NCBI GenBank assembly: GCA_018398585.1
Contig: JAGTTD010000010.1
Coordinates: 32,404,638 to 32,468,637, forward strand
Source of the DNA: Simmondsia chinensis
Lineage: Eukaryota > Streptophyta > Magnoliopsida > Caryophyllales > Simmondsiaceae
Length of the DNA stretch: 64,000 bases
Direction: 5' to 3'
Below, piece by piece: positions 1 through 11,028 of the stretch. The position numbers were made by a program, and so were the translations under genes. The notes under the pieces were generated by a model. That model saw nothing but the letters and a program-made list of their open reading frames with translations, ran no database searches and was not told the origin of the DNA. The stretch's first letter is position 1. Each line of letters begins with the position of its first letter.

Positions 1-131
1 ATCTCTCCTCGAACTCGTCCAATCTCCTATCGGTTTGTCGTTGGTGATCACAATCGTAAGCGTTTTCGACGGCGGCAAAACTCTGCCGCTTGCGAGCCAT
101 CTTAGAAACCTTTATGAGCTTTGGCATCAAC

Positions 132-1181
132 TGATGCAGCGCATAGTGGAAGATTTAGGGGTTCAATCACCTTCCCTTTAATTTTATTAATTCACTAATA
201 AAACAAAAAGGAAAGATAGACTCGATTTGTCACGACCAGAGAAAAGGATAAAAAAGGGCTGCTCTGATACCAATGATACAGGATTCTAAATCAGTAGAAT
301 CCCGATCACAATTCGAACCAAGAGATAGAGTTTTAAGGGAGAAAAGAAATAGATATTGAGGGAGAAGGTTAGAGTTTAGAGGGAGAGTTTAGGGAGAGGA
401 TAGAGATTACTTCTTCATTGATGATCCTCCTTTTACATCTCTTTACATATATATAGGAATTGAATTCAAGAATTAAGAAATTGAATTAAATTGCTAACTA
501 TAACTAACTCCTTATTTCCTGGCAAGAATTCCTGCCAAGGTTTCCCGCCAATTCTCTTGCTTCATTGTTTTCCTGTATCATAAAATCTCTTTGAAAATAA
601 ACGAATTCGAAATCTCAAAAGTAAATATTGTTGCATACGCTATACTGATCACATAACGCATGCATAACATCAAATGTTTGATATTACAAGTCTTAATATT
701 TTTCAACGGCTTGCATGTGCTATGAATGCCAGTCTTAATATTTTTCTCACACCCCGAGAAAAGGAGAAACAAAGGCTCGATTTCTCACAACCCGAGAAAA
801 CGAGAAACAATGGCTCGATTTCTCACAACACGAGAAAAGGGGAAACAAGGGCTTGTTCACACAACCCGAGAAAAGGAAAAACAAAGATGTTCTTCAAAAT
901 AATTCTAAACTTGAATGACCAAACAACCTAGGTTCCTCTTGCATCTATAGAGGAGCAAATTGACTCTAATTCAAACTCTAAGAGATAAATAAAAGTACTT
1001 AAAGATAAATAAACAACAAAAGACAAAAATAAAAACTAAATATAATCTGAAATTTTAATCTAATCCTAGTATGAGTCAAATTCTATCTTCACCGCTATCT
1101 TCAACCATGTGGCTCCACCGCGTCGTGTACCTGCCATCCCAAATCCATCACGTACCCGCCAGTTGTGACAAGGCTGCCTCA
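132..1181 (-). repeat. LTR L1 of the tandem array, split by foreign DNA
   Basis: The LTR starts at tgatgcagc and ends at the variant gctgcctca. About 486 bp of unrelated DNA (261-746) sits inside its 38-bp hairpin repeats, so the native LTR is about 564 bp. Five 38-bp repeats remain, one of them broken by the insertion. Its counterpart in the right array is 55278-56302, with the same insertion. The LTR at 45681-46281 is its closest uninterrupted relative and serves as the empty site. Confidence 0.8.
261..746 (-). mobile_element. Fragment of another LTR retrotransposon (flank + LTR + PBS) inside LTR L1
   Basis: Bases 274-580 form a 307-bp LTR bounded by inverted ends TGATACAGG...CCTGTATCA. 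On the minus strand it is followed at once by a primer site TTGGTATCAGAGC (273-261), and then the element stops abruptly. Bases 581-746 are unrelated sequence that would lie upstream of the LTR. The piece therefore looks like a copied junction of flank, 5' LTR and PBS rather than a normal insertion or a solo LTR. The element family is not identified; the GGCGGGAA motifs inside the LTR also occur in the LTRs at 47910 and 53522. Confidence 0.65.
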
Positions 1182-1680
1182 TCCTCCCTGACCTAGTGAG
1201 AATTCGCCCTCGAATTCGACCCACTAATCTCGTTAGAAAGTGAAGATGTCCATGGGGAAAATCAACGGCTCCCAATTTGTGGCCCGAAGTATTACGATAT
1301 AGAGCTACCTTAGGTGGTGCTTGTGACAATGGGTGGATGGATGATATTTTTTGTGGAGCTAATGATGGTGGTTGAGATTGTACAAATGGCAAAGCTGGTG
1401 TTGATAGATGCGGTGGAAGTGTGGTCATTGGTGGTGGAATTTGGTCTATGATCTGAATTCCTTTGATGTTCTCTTCATTAAAGACAAGCTCATTAAAGAT
1501 AGATGGAGAAGACAAATCAACACCGAACTCATCATATGTGCTAAATATAGGCTCTGATATTGTTAGTAGTTGAAACAGATTTTGGAAGCTCTCCTTTGTC
1601 TCCTCTTCGGCACTCAGTGTTAATGGGCGTTGGGGTTGGGTTCCCGGTGTAAGATCGGGATTTTCCCCCAGTTGAATCAA
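1066..1680 (-). CDS. 204-aa ORF of the tandem element (gag-like remnant, function unknown)
   Basis: This open frame covers most of the internal segment between L1 and L2 and runs into L1. In related units the frame extends upstream to a start MARRGQSFAAVE just after the primer site, followed by a charged DRRLDEFEERF-type stretch. The middle is acidic, then comes a Pro-rich part (PPPMTTLPPHLSTPALP) and a basic tail (HLHFLTRLVGRIRGRI). There is no zinc knuckle, protease, RT or integrase motif. The N-terminal part resembles the start of some plant LTR-element gag proteins, but this is only an impression. The same frame is open at 46166-46780 and 56187-56801. Confidence 0.4.
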   Translation of the reverse strand: MIQLGENPDLTPGTQPQRPLTLSAEEETKESFQNLFQLLTISEPIFSTYDEFGVDLSSPSIFNELVFNEENIKGIQIIDQIPPPMTTLPPHLSTPALPFVQSQPPSLAPQKISSIHPLSQAPPKVALYRNTSGHKLGAVDFPHGHLHFLTRLVGRIRGRILTRSGRMRQPCHNWRVRDGFGMAGTRRGGATWLKIAVKIEFDSY

Positions 1681-1831
1681 GGAACGCTTGATTCGTCAGA
1701 ATCTCTCCCCAAACTCGTCCAATCTCCTATCGGACTGTCGTTGATGTTCAAGATCATAAACGTCTTCGATGGCGGTAAATCTTTGGCGCCCACGAGCCAT
1801 CTCAGAAACCTTTATGAGCTCTGATACCAAC

Positions 1832-2282
1832 CGATGAAGCACATAGTGGAAGATTTAGGGGAACGGGATGGTCCAATGGCCACCCCTTTAATTTTATTAA
1901 TTCACTAATAAAACAAAGACAAAAGATAAGCTCGATTTCTCCCAACCCGAGAAAAAGAGAAACAAGGGCTCAATTTCTCACAACCTGAGAAAAGGAGAAA
2001 CTAAGATATTCTTCAAAATAATTCTAAACTTGAATGATCAAACAACCTAAATTCCTTTTGTATCTATAGAGTAGCTAATTGACTCTAAATCTAACTCTAA
2101 GAGATAAATAAAAGTACAAAAAGATAAATAAACAACAAAAAATAAAAACTAAATAAAATCTGAAATACAAATCTAATTCTAGTATGAGTCAAATTTAATC
2201 TTCAACCGTGTGGCTCATCTGCGTCATGTACCCGCCATCCGGAATCCGTCGAGCACCCGTCAGTTGTGACTGGGTTGCATCA
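1832..2282 (-). repeat. LTR L2 of the tandem array
   Basis: A short LTR of 451 bp with only two 38-bp hairpin repeats. Its 5' end (minus strand) is the variant TGATGCAACCCAG, shared with the LTRs at 43133, 46932 and 56953, which marks one of the three subtypes in the array. The primer site lies just outside it at about 1819-1831. Confidence 0.8.
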
Positions 2283-2933
2283 TAATCCTCAACCTGGAGA
2301 GAATTCGCTCTCAAATTCGACCCGCTAATCTTGTTAGCAAGTGAAGATGTCCATGGGGAAAATCAATAGCTCCCAACTTGTGGCCCGAAGTTTTACGATG
2401 TAGAGGTACCTTAGGTGGTGCTTGTGATGATGGATGGATGGATGATATTTTTTGTAGAGCTAATGATGGTGGTTGAGGTTGTATTGATGGTAAAGCAGGT
2501 GTTGATGGATGCGGTGGAAGTGCGGTCATTGGTGGTGGAATTAGGTCTATGTTCCAAATATCTTTGATGTTCTCCTCATTATAGATGGACTAATCATAGA
2601 TGGGATCATCAGAGATAGGTGGAGAAGCCAAATCAACATCAGACTCATCATATGTGCTATATATAGGCTCTGATATTGTTAGTAGTTGAAACGGATTTTG
2701 GAAACTTTCCTTCGTCGGTGTTAATGGGCGTTGGGGCTAGGTTCCTGGTGTACGATCGGGATCTGCCCCCCAGTGGAGCCAAAGAATGCTCGATTCACCA
2801 GAATCTCTCCTCGAACTCGTCCAATCCCCAATCGGTCTATCATTGATGATCTCGATCATAAAAGCCTTCGACGGTGGCAAATCTCTGCCGCCCACGAGCC
2901 ATTTAAGAAACCTTTATGAGCTCTGATACCAAC

Positions 2934-3600
2934 TGATGCTGCTCATAGTGGAAGATTTAGGGGAATGGGAAGGTTCAACGGCCTTTCCTTCAGTTTTATT
3001 AATTCACTAATAAAACAAATAGGAAAGATATGCTCGATTTCTCACAACCCAAGAAAAAGATAAACAAGGGCTCGATTTCTCACAACCCTAGAAAAGGAGA
3101 AACAAAGGCACGATTTCTCACAACCCGAGAAAAAGAGAAACAAAGGCTCGATTTCTCACAACACGAGAAAAGGAGAAACAAAGGCTCGATTTTTCACAAT
3201 AAGAGAAAAGGAGAAACAAGGGCTTCATTTCTCACAACTCGAGAAAAGGAGAAACAAAGATATTCTTCAAAATAATTCTAAACTCGAATGATCAAACAAT
3301 CTAGGTTCCTCTTGTATCCATACAACAACAACAACAACAAACTCAGTGCCTCCTCTCTTGTGTCCATGGAGGAGCTAATTAACTCTAAATCAAACTCTAA
3401 GAGATAAATAAAAGTACTAAAAGATAAATAAATAGCAAAAGATAAATATAAAAACTAAATAAAATCTGAAATATAAATCTAATCCTGGTATGAGTCAAAT
3501 TCTATTTTCACCACCACGCTCAACCGTGTGGCTCCTCCGCATCGTGTACCCGCCTTCCCAAATCCGTCAAGTACCTGCCAGTTGTGACTGGGCTGCATCA
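2934..3600 (-). repeat. LTR L3 of the tandem array, with a tiny LINE-tail insertion
   Basis: A 667-bp LTR with six 38-bp hairpin repeats (about 3028-3270). It carries a 34-bp retroposon insertion at 3321-3354, annotated separately. The primer site and internal segment lie on its low-coordinate side, as expected for a minus-strand element. Confidence 0.8.
3321..3354 (-). mobile_element. 34-bp 5'-truncated LINE/SINE tail with target-site duplication
   Basis: On the minus strand this reads GAGGCACTGAGTTTG followed by TTG repeats, which is the extreme 3' end of the RTE LINE seen complete at 17966-19949. It is flanked by 12-bp duplications CTCTTGTATCCA (3309-3320) and CTCTTGTGTCCA (3355-3366). 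The other LTR copies have an uninterrupted sequence here. The same insertion is at 58442-58475, so it predates the large duplication. Confidence 0.75.
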
Positions 3601-4247
3601 TCCTTCCCGGCCCGGAGAGAATTTGCCCTCGAATTGGACCCGCTAATCTTGTTAGCAAGTGAAGATGTCCATGGGCAAAATCAACGGCTCCCAATTTGTG
3701 GCCCGAAGTTTTTCGATGTAGAGGTGCCTTAGATGGTGCATGTGATGACGGGTGGATGGATTATAATTTTTGTGGAGCTAATAATTGTAGTTAAGGTTGT
3801 ACTAATGGTAAAGCTGGTGTTGATGGATGCGGTGGAAGTACGGTCATTGGTGGTGGAATTAGGTCTATGACCTCAATATCTTTGATGTTCTCCTCATTAT
3901 AGATGGGCTCATCAAAGATAGTTGGAGAAGATAAACTAACATCGGACTCATCATATGTGCTTTATATAGGCACTAATATTGTTAGTGGTTGAAACGGAGT
4001 TTGGAAACTCTCCTCCGTCTCGTCTTCCGCACCCTCTGTTAATGGGCGTTGGGGCTGGGTTCCCGATGTAAGATCGAGATTTGCCCCCAGTTGAATTCAG
4101 CAACGCTCAATTCGCCGGAATCTCTCCTCAAACTCGTCCAATCTCCGATCGATCTTTCTTTGACAATGATCATAAACGTCTTCGACAGCAGTAAATCTCT
4201 ATCGCCCTCGGACCATCTCAGAAATTGTTCTGAGCTCTGATACCAAC

Positions 4248-4828
4248 TGATACAGCGCGTAGTGAAAGGTTTAGGGGAACAGGAAGGTTTAATGGTCATC
4301 CCTTTAATTTTATTAATTTGCTAATAAAACAAGGAGGAAAGATAGACTCGATTTCTCACAACCCGAGAAAAGAAGAAACAAGGGCTCGATTTCTCACAAC
4401 CCGAGAAAAAGAGAAACAAGGGCTCCATTTCTCACAACTTGAGAAAAGGAGAAACAAGGGTTCAATTGCTCACAACCCGAAAAAAATGAGAAACAAGTGT
4501 TCGATTGCTCACAGCCCAAGAAAAGGAGAAACAACAATATTCTCCAAAATAATTTTAAACTTGAATGATCAAACAACATAGGTTCCTCCTGTTTTTATAG
4601 AGGAGCAAATTGACTCTAAATCAAACTCTAAGAGATAAATAAAAATACTAAAAGATAAATATAAAATCTGAAATATAAATGTAATCCTAGTATAAGTCAA
4701 ATTCTATCTTCACCGCTATCTTTTTTTTTGAACAAACCCCGCTATCTTCAACCATACGGCTCCTTCTTGTCATGTACCCCCCATCCCAAATCCGTCAAAT
4801 ACCTGCCAGTGGTGACTGGGCTGCATCA
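4248..4828 (-). repeat. LTR L4, the terminal LTR of the left array
   Basis: A 581-bp LTR with five 38-bp hairpin repeats, ending gctgcatca at 4828. A short T-run insertion at about 4717-4740 duplicates the word cgctatctt. The sequence beyond 4828 is unique to this flank and its duplicate at 59950, so this is the true edge of the array. Confidence 0.8.
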
Positions 4829-6170
4829 AAAAATATCAAGAAAACTTCATATATGAATCTACAATGAAGCTAGAAACATATACCGATGAATTATGCGATA
4901 ATACGATATATTACAAAATAAAATTCATTACAAATATGAAAAGAAAAAATAATAAGAGACAAATGTGTATCACTTTATTTTCTATCTTTTGTGTTATAAC
5001 AATAAAACATTAACATATAATACTATATAAAATATATATACAAATATAATCTATTATTTCATAAATTGGAATTGGAACGCGTTATGGCAGATTACTTAAT
5101 TGTAGATATTGTACTATACCATACACTAGGATTTTGGAAACAAAATAGATTCAAACAGAGACACATTCTATGGTTATTAAACTCCTGATCCGAATCTTAA
5201 AATCTTATGATTCTATGATCCCACAATTGCCGATCGATCCGGATCCTAAGTAGAATCTTAATTTTGTAGAATCTTATGATACATTGATATTAAACAAAAC
5301 TAACGGATACGATAATAATACGAGTTTACGATTCTTCCGATTCTACCTCGATCCTACCATGCATACATAAAAAGTAAAAAAGCAAAAATTTCATGCATAT
5401 ATTATAAATAAACATACTTTTTTAACGTGAAGTAAAAGAAAGTTATATTAAATGTTTATATATTCTCAAGAAACTTAAATTAAGCTTAGTTGTAAGTTAT
5501 AACATTATATCTTATGCCTAAATTATTCAATATTAAAAGTGAAGGTTACTGGGATTTGAACTCATTACCTCTGGGTCAATAAGACTTTAATACTATGTCA
5601 AATTCAAAAATGCTAAACTGATGAGTGAAGGTTTAAGATTGATTTTATGCCATAAAAATAGAATCTTACGATTTTCGATTTGATCCTACATTCCGATTCT
5701 ATAAACCCCTAACGATCCTAAGTAGAATCTCAATTCTAATAACCTTGGACACATTATAAGAAGTGTTTTTCTTTTTAATTGAAAATCACCCAAATTTTTA
5801 GGTACAGTCTCAAAAAACCACCTAACTTTTTAAAATTTTTTAATATCGCACTTTAATGTTAACATCTTTAAAATTCGTTAATTTTTGTTTACGTGGCTTT
5901 TAAAATAAGAGAAAATAATTTTAAAAATTTTGAATTGACATTTTAATTTTATATTTAAAAAATATTTTTTAAATGCCACATAAGCAAAAACTAACAAATG
6001 ATAACGACAATAACATTAAGGTGTGGTATTGAAAAGTTTGGATGATTTTTTAAAAATTTAAAAAACGAAACTATCTCTTGAAACGCACCTAAAATTTAGG
6101 TCGCTTTAGTAAAAAAAATCTTTGTGAGAAATTATTTTTTTTAAAAATACTAGACAACCGCATGGCTAGT
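4829..6170. other. AT-rich flank of the array, duplicated at 59950-61290
   Basis: No coding capacity is visible. The stretch contains one recognisable element, the hAT-type element at 5168-5747, and otherwise long A/T runs. It is nearly identical to 59950-61290. Confidence 0.6.
5168..5747. mobile_element. Non-autonomous hAT-type element (580 bp) with perfect 8-bp TSD
   Basis: It is bounded by direct repeats GACACATT (5160-5167 and 5748-5755). The ends are inverted: CTATGGTTATTA at the left, and the reverse complement of the right end reads CAAGGTTATTA. Both subterminal regions are rich in TAGAATC/GATTCTA words. It has no ORF of note. The 8-bp duplication and the short CA-type ends fit the hAT superfamily. 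The duplicate copy is at 60289-60869 with the same TSD, and a relative lies at 11029-11845. Confidence 0.75.
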
Positions 6171-6796
6171 ATTATAATAGCTTAGTGGGTATTAATATTT
6201 TGGTAGGTGAGGTGCTTTGAACAATAAAGGCCAATGCAACTTTAAAAAAATCTTAAGGCACCTTATAGTAAACTTATTAAATATTATTCTATGAGTTTTA
6301 TGGGTCCCCCAGCTAATAAACTATTTAAAGGATAATTGTTAACCTATTGTCATCAATCCTTATCTCATATGTTATTATTATCATATATAAACCCTATTAT
6401 AATAGTCTTATTTTTTATTTTGTATCGCCCAATTTTTTTACGATTCTACTTTCTATCTTATGTCCTTATTCTCTATATACATGACAGGTTGGCAGCTATG
6501 ATATTTGAATTATATATCTTATTTTTTCTTCTGAATTTTAACTTGGTATCAGAATATTTGGAATAATATAGTTCTTCTTTAAACCCTTTATTTTGTATCG
6601 CCCAATTTTTTTACGATTCTACTTTCTATCTTATGTCTTTATTCTCTATATACATGACAGGTTGGCAGCTATTATATTTGAATTATATATCTTATTTTTT
6701 CTTCTTAATTTTAACTTGGTATCAGAATATTTGGAATGATATAGTTCTTCTTTAAACCCTACTCTTAGGTCATCTATTATTATGGCCACTGCTAAC
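6170..6796 (+). mobile_element. 5' part of an old Copia-type element, split by a later insertion
   Basis: The word acttggtatcag (about 6541) is a Met-tRNA-type primer site, so the sequence just before it is the likely 5' LTR. After it a start such as atggccactgctaac (about 6782) looks like the gag N-terminus. The 7-kb element at 6797-13749 interrupts it and the remainder resumes at 13750. A 174-bp segment that includes the primer site is tandemly duplicated (6421-6594 and 6595-6768); the paralog at 61290-63480 has it once. The LTR start is not defined. Confidence 0.5.
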
Positions 6797-7846
6797 TGTT
6801 GGAAAAATAATACAAGCTAAATCTAAATTTATAAGAAGTTGTATCCCACAATGTGAATATAAAATGAAAGTTCCCAATCCCATATTGACAATTTAGAGGG
6901 GGGTAGTTGGGTTTATAAGGGTGAGTGTTTTTAACCTATTTGAATCAAGTCTTGGGTGAAGGAATGGTGGGAACCACACGCACGCTGCCCGCCTGCTGTG
7001 CCATGCTCGGGCGAGGGTGTGGGTGATCTTTTTCTAACGGGTATATTCGTTTTGCGGAAATTTATGACAACTAGCCGTTGGACCCGATCTTAATGCTCAG
7101 CAAACGTTACTAGCCGTTTGGGCTTGCACTTAATATGCCCATAAACGTTACTAGCCGTTTGGGCCTCTTGATAATTGCAACAATTATACTAGTCCAATTT
7201 TAAGATAGTATAAATAAGGGGGTTCTATCCAAGGTTGATCATGGGAAAAAAAAGGGGCTTTATACCTCCTAATTCTCTCTCCCTCTCTCTCTCTCGGTTT
7301 CTCCTTCACGATTTGGGCAAAGTTCGAGGTGCCCCTAACCGGTGATTAAGGAGTGCACGTTAAGAGCCGGATCGTGTTAATTCTGGAGAACAGCCGCTGG
7401 TTATACTGTATGCACCGAAGCAGCGGCGAAATCGTCTTTTAGGATAGTGGCATTTACCACGGCGCGATATCATCGTTTTGTGAGATCTTTCTAATTACTT
7501 TCTCTTCGGTATTTTCTAATCCACTTTCCCTCCTCTAGTATTATTTGATTGTCGTGTTTAATATTTGGCTGCGTTTATTTTGACACGATATTACCGCAAT
7601 ATTTTACTGCATTACCCCGAGATCAATGCTAAATTTTTAACTGTTTTTTGCTGTTTTAATTTATTGTAATCTTTGGTTTATCTACCGCAATTTTTCGGTT
7701 TATTCACTGTAATTTTCAGCAGCAATATTTGGTTATTGATACTGTAACTTTTTGGTTAATTTACGATAATTTACAACAGTATTTTACACAGTATTGTACA
7801 CGTTATTATACGTAGTATTGTCGTTGTACATGCTATTTTTCCAACA
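6797..7846 (+). repeat. 5' LTR of the 7-kb element
   Basis: It starts TGTTGGAAAAAT and ends ATTTTTCCAACA, a 1050-bp LTR with matching inverted ends. A T-rich region with tataaataaggggg at about 7210-7224 is a plausible promoter. Compared with the 3' LTR it has two extra segments of about 35-40 bp and scattered substitutions. Confidence 0.8.
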
Positions 7847-10800
7847 ATTTAAAAGACGATTGCATATAGAAAGTTGATAGTGTATGGTGAAACAAGCATA
7901 ACGATATGTGATTAAGATATAATAGAATTGAATTTGTTTTGAGGAGAAAGGTATAAGATCTACCAAAGCCCAGAGTTCAAAATAAATAAATAAGGGCCCA
8001 CTGGAAATTAGAGTCAGAAATAAGGATTTACTAGTCCTATATTTATTTAATTTAAAATGTCATCTTGGTAAATATGAATGTTTGATAAAATAGAGCCCCA
8101 AATCTTAGTTTATCTAGAGAAGACATCTTCTAGAAACTTCATTACAAGAATTTTATGACAAGCCAAGAAGACAGGTCCCATGAATGGTGGCACTGCGCAG
8201 CGTAATCATTCGAGAGAAAATTAAAGATGGGATTTCTAGGGTTGTTGAGTACAAAGAAACCAATTGATCAAAGATGATGATGGAGTAAACCGTGATTAAT
8301 AGAAATGATGCTAGACTCCTGTTCTTTGCAATATGAAGTCATTTACATGAGCATTTAGTTCATTGTTAGATGAATAGATCAGGAAATGATCTTCAGTAGG
8401 TTGGAACATGACATTCTAATGTCAGTTAGTATGCATTAAAATGGGTTAAATGTAGGGAATTCAAAATGGTTTGACTGTATGCATTGCTTTTTATATGAGT
8501 TCAACATTATTTTTCTCAATTTTATTAATGTCGGTTATTGTCTCATCCGATGACTATAAAATAAAGTCAAGACATACCTTTTAAAAGAGATAAATTCATG
8601 TCTGTTGATTTGAAACAAGTGTGATGTGATTTTTATTTCATTTTATTTACTCCCCAATTTTAAGAATTTGGATTAAGGTGAAGGATTATTTGAGGTACAA
8701 CAAGAAGAATCGGTTGGTATTATTGACTATATAAAGGTATAACATGATTGATGTTAAAATTGGCTTGGGCACATGTTTTGGAAATTTGAATATAAAGATA
8801 TTGTCTAAATTAAGTAGACATACCTTTTAATAATCTAAATTCTAGCAATTATATTCCTTTGATATGTTTGCTAGCATTTATGTTATGGTTTTGACAATGT
8901 TGTCTCAACTGAAATCTTCAAATGAAATTTTCACACTCTAATCTGTGATTTTGTTTATGCATATGTAGCATAAAAAATGCTGTACTTAAATGAGTTTTGT
9001 TGTCTCATACTATATATATATTAAGTCACTTCTGTTGTTGTGGTAAACTCACATTTATGTAACTTATGCTATGAGCTCGTGAAATGTGGGGGCCTTGTCT
9101 TGTAGGATAGCAATAGTTAACTAACGAAAAAAGGAAGGAATCTTATGTGGAATGCATTAACCTCTCAAAAAAAAAAAAAAAAAAATAAAATAAAAAATAA
9201 AAAAAATAAAAAAAAATTAACCTCTCAAGGGATAATGTGAATTATGTTGGATTTCATCTAGTTAGGTTGAGGTATTCCTATTCCGCTCTAGTAGGGATAT
9301 GTGAAAGATAGTAACCTCATGTGCTTAATCAGTTGTCAACCGAGTGACCTAAGTGAGATAGTTGATTCTTTTAAAGGGCCAATAGGACTTGAGAGTTCTT
9401 GAAAATCTATGTGTGATTTGTGCATTAGTCTTCATATTGATGTGTCTTATGTATTTCCCATGGCTATGTTTGAAGAAAGCGCATATGTTGGTACATGTTG
9501 CTTGAAATGATGAAAAGCATGTTGTTTTAAGTATTGAAACATGTGTCTTTCAAGCTGAATGTGCTACTATAAGTCAGTATGAGCCGTTAGCTACTGAATT
9601 TATACAGTAATGAGTTTGTTCTTTCTGTAATGTAGTAAAAGCTGCTGTTTTTTTTTTTTTTTTTTTGGGTTTTTAACCATCATTTTAAGCCGTGTTGCTG
9701 AATTTTGCCCAACAATTGAGAAAAACATGATATCTTTGAGTCATATGTGTACTTGGTGTTGTCTTGGGACACTTCTATGCCCTTAGGATCATTGTTTCAA
9801 GTCTTCTTTTCTAGTTTTTGGAAAAAGAGTAAGGTGCTGGTCGCATGAGAACCTTGATCGATTATGGGCTTGATATTTAGCTTGTGTCTAAATATCTCAT
9901 TTGGGTTATTATTATATATTGTGTGCCCATGTTGGTCGTTTGAATGACATTCTATATGATCTTAGTGTTCATTTGATGAGAAGAAAAATGTGGCATTGCA
10001 TCACAAGCTAAATATACTAAGATAATTGATAGCATTATAATTTAGTGGATAATACAACGCTCGCCCCGTTATATCATATGTCAATGGAGGACCTTGTCTA
10101 CATATATTAATCCAAATGACAAACATTGAAGTGCTCTAGTTAAATTGTCGAAGTACTAGTGAAGCATTATGAATGGGGTTTACGTTATAATAGACTCCTT
10201 GTTGTGTTGGGTGTTTGATATCTATGAGAGACATTCTACTAATTACTATGAATTTAGGCTCGTTAGTGAGCTATGTTTCTGACACCCCGCTGAAACCTGC
10301 ATGTTTTAGCTGTCCTTTTAACACTAAGTTGGCAGGAAGAAAAATCTAACAGTTTAAGAATGTTGTGTGAGACATTCCATTGTGGGGGGCTGTAAGAGTA
10401 CCCGAGAGCTTATGAGGTATGTTGTCTGATCATAATCTTTTCTGATTATTGTGTTTCTACCGTTGTTTGCTAGCCATAGCTAGCTCATGGAAATTCGTTA
10501 TGGTGGAAATATTATTTGTCAATTGTCCAAAGTCGATGTATATAGCTTAATGATGCTAAGCACTTGGGCTTGAGAGCTTTGCAGAGGCTTGGGTTGCCTT
10601 AAGTGAAGTTGTAAAAGGTATCTTGTGAATTATGATCTTTTGAACCTCTTTCTCTTGATATCACCAAAATTTGGTACAACATTAGTAAGACATGAACTAC
10701 CCTTAATAGTAAGGTCGCATGTACGCTAAGTACGATGAGAATGGGCGCATGGTCCTTTGTGACCTAAACTAGTGATAACGTTTCACAATTGTGATGAGAT

Positions 10801-11020
10801 GTGAAAGTGACAATTTGCGGTATATGGTTTTTGTGACAACTGTATGATATACGTACTATGTGAGTACTTGGGGTGGAGATGTAATTTTACTAATATAATG
10901 TGTGCTCCACTAATGTGTTATACTGACTCTCATTGAAGTTGGCAGGCGATGCAGCTAGTTGTTTAACAGCTCATTGCAGGTACCACGATGTGGGGGTAAG
11001 AGCAACTCGTGATTGATGTT
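7847..11020. other. Unrecognised interior of the 7-kb LTR element
   Basis: About 3.2 kb with no ORF above 100 aa and no retrotransposon motif. No sequence complementary to a tRNA 3' end follows the 5' LTR directly. The composition is that of ordinary plant intergenic or intronic DNA, with an A-rich low-complexity tract at about 9167-9215. It may be captured host sequence or a decayed nested insertion; I cannot tell which. Confidence 0.4.
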
Positions 11021-11028
11021 GGTAGTAG

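Larger units (their letters stand above)
1..4828 (-). mobile_element. Left tandem array of a short non-autonomous LTR retrotransposon (truncated by the window start)
   Basis: Read on the minus strand, the block alternates LTRs that start TGATGCAGCCCAG and end GCTGCATCA with internal segments of about 650 bp. Each LTR is followed by a primer-binding site GTTGGTATCAGAGC (initiator Met tRNA type) and preceded by a purine tract GGTCGGGGAGGA. Four LTRs and three complete internal segments are present; bases 1-131 are the end of another internal segment. No polymerase domain is encoded, so the element is TRIM-like and would depend on proteins from another element. The block is repeated almost exactly at 55147-59949. 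Confidence 0.85.

Noticed and set aside
261..274. tRNA-like words (ggtatcagagc) at many places
   Set aside because: These are retrotransposon primer-binding sites complementary to initiator Met tRNA, not tRNA genes; no cloverleaf is present.
1630..1824. Plus-strand ORFs across the tandem element (for example 1630, 3490, 4049, 43611, 56751)
   Set aside because: They are shadows of the minus-strand element; they cross primer sites and LTR borders and match nothing known.
3030..3275. Lys/Arg/Glu-rich ORFs in the LTRs (also 674, 4318, 44504, 45786, 54121 region, 58151, 59439)
   Set aside because: They are translations of the 38-bp hairpin repeat, which happens to be open in several frames; unit numbers vary freely and no start or frame is kept.
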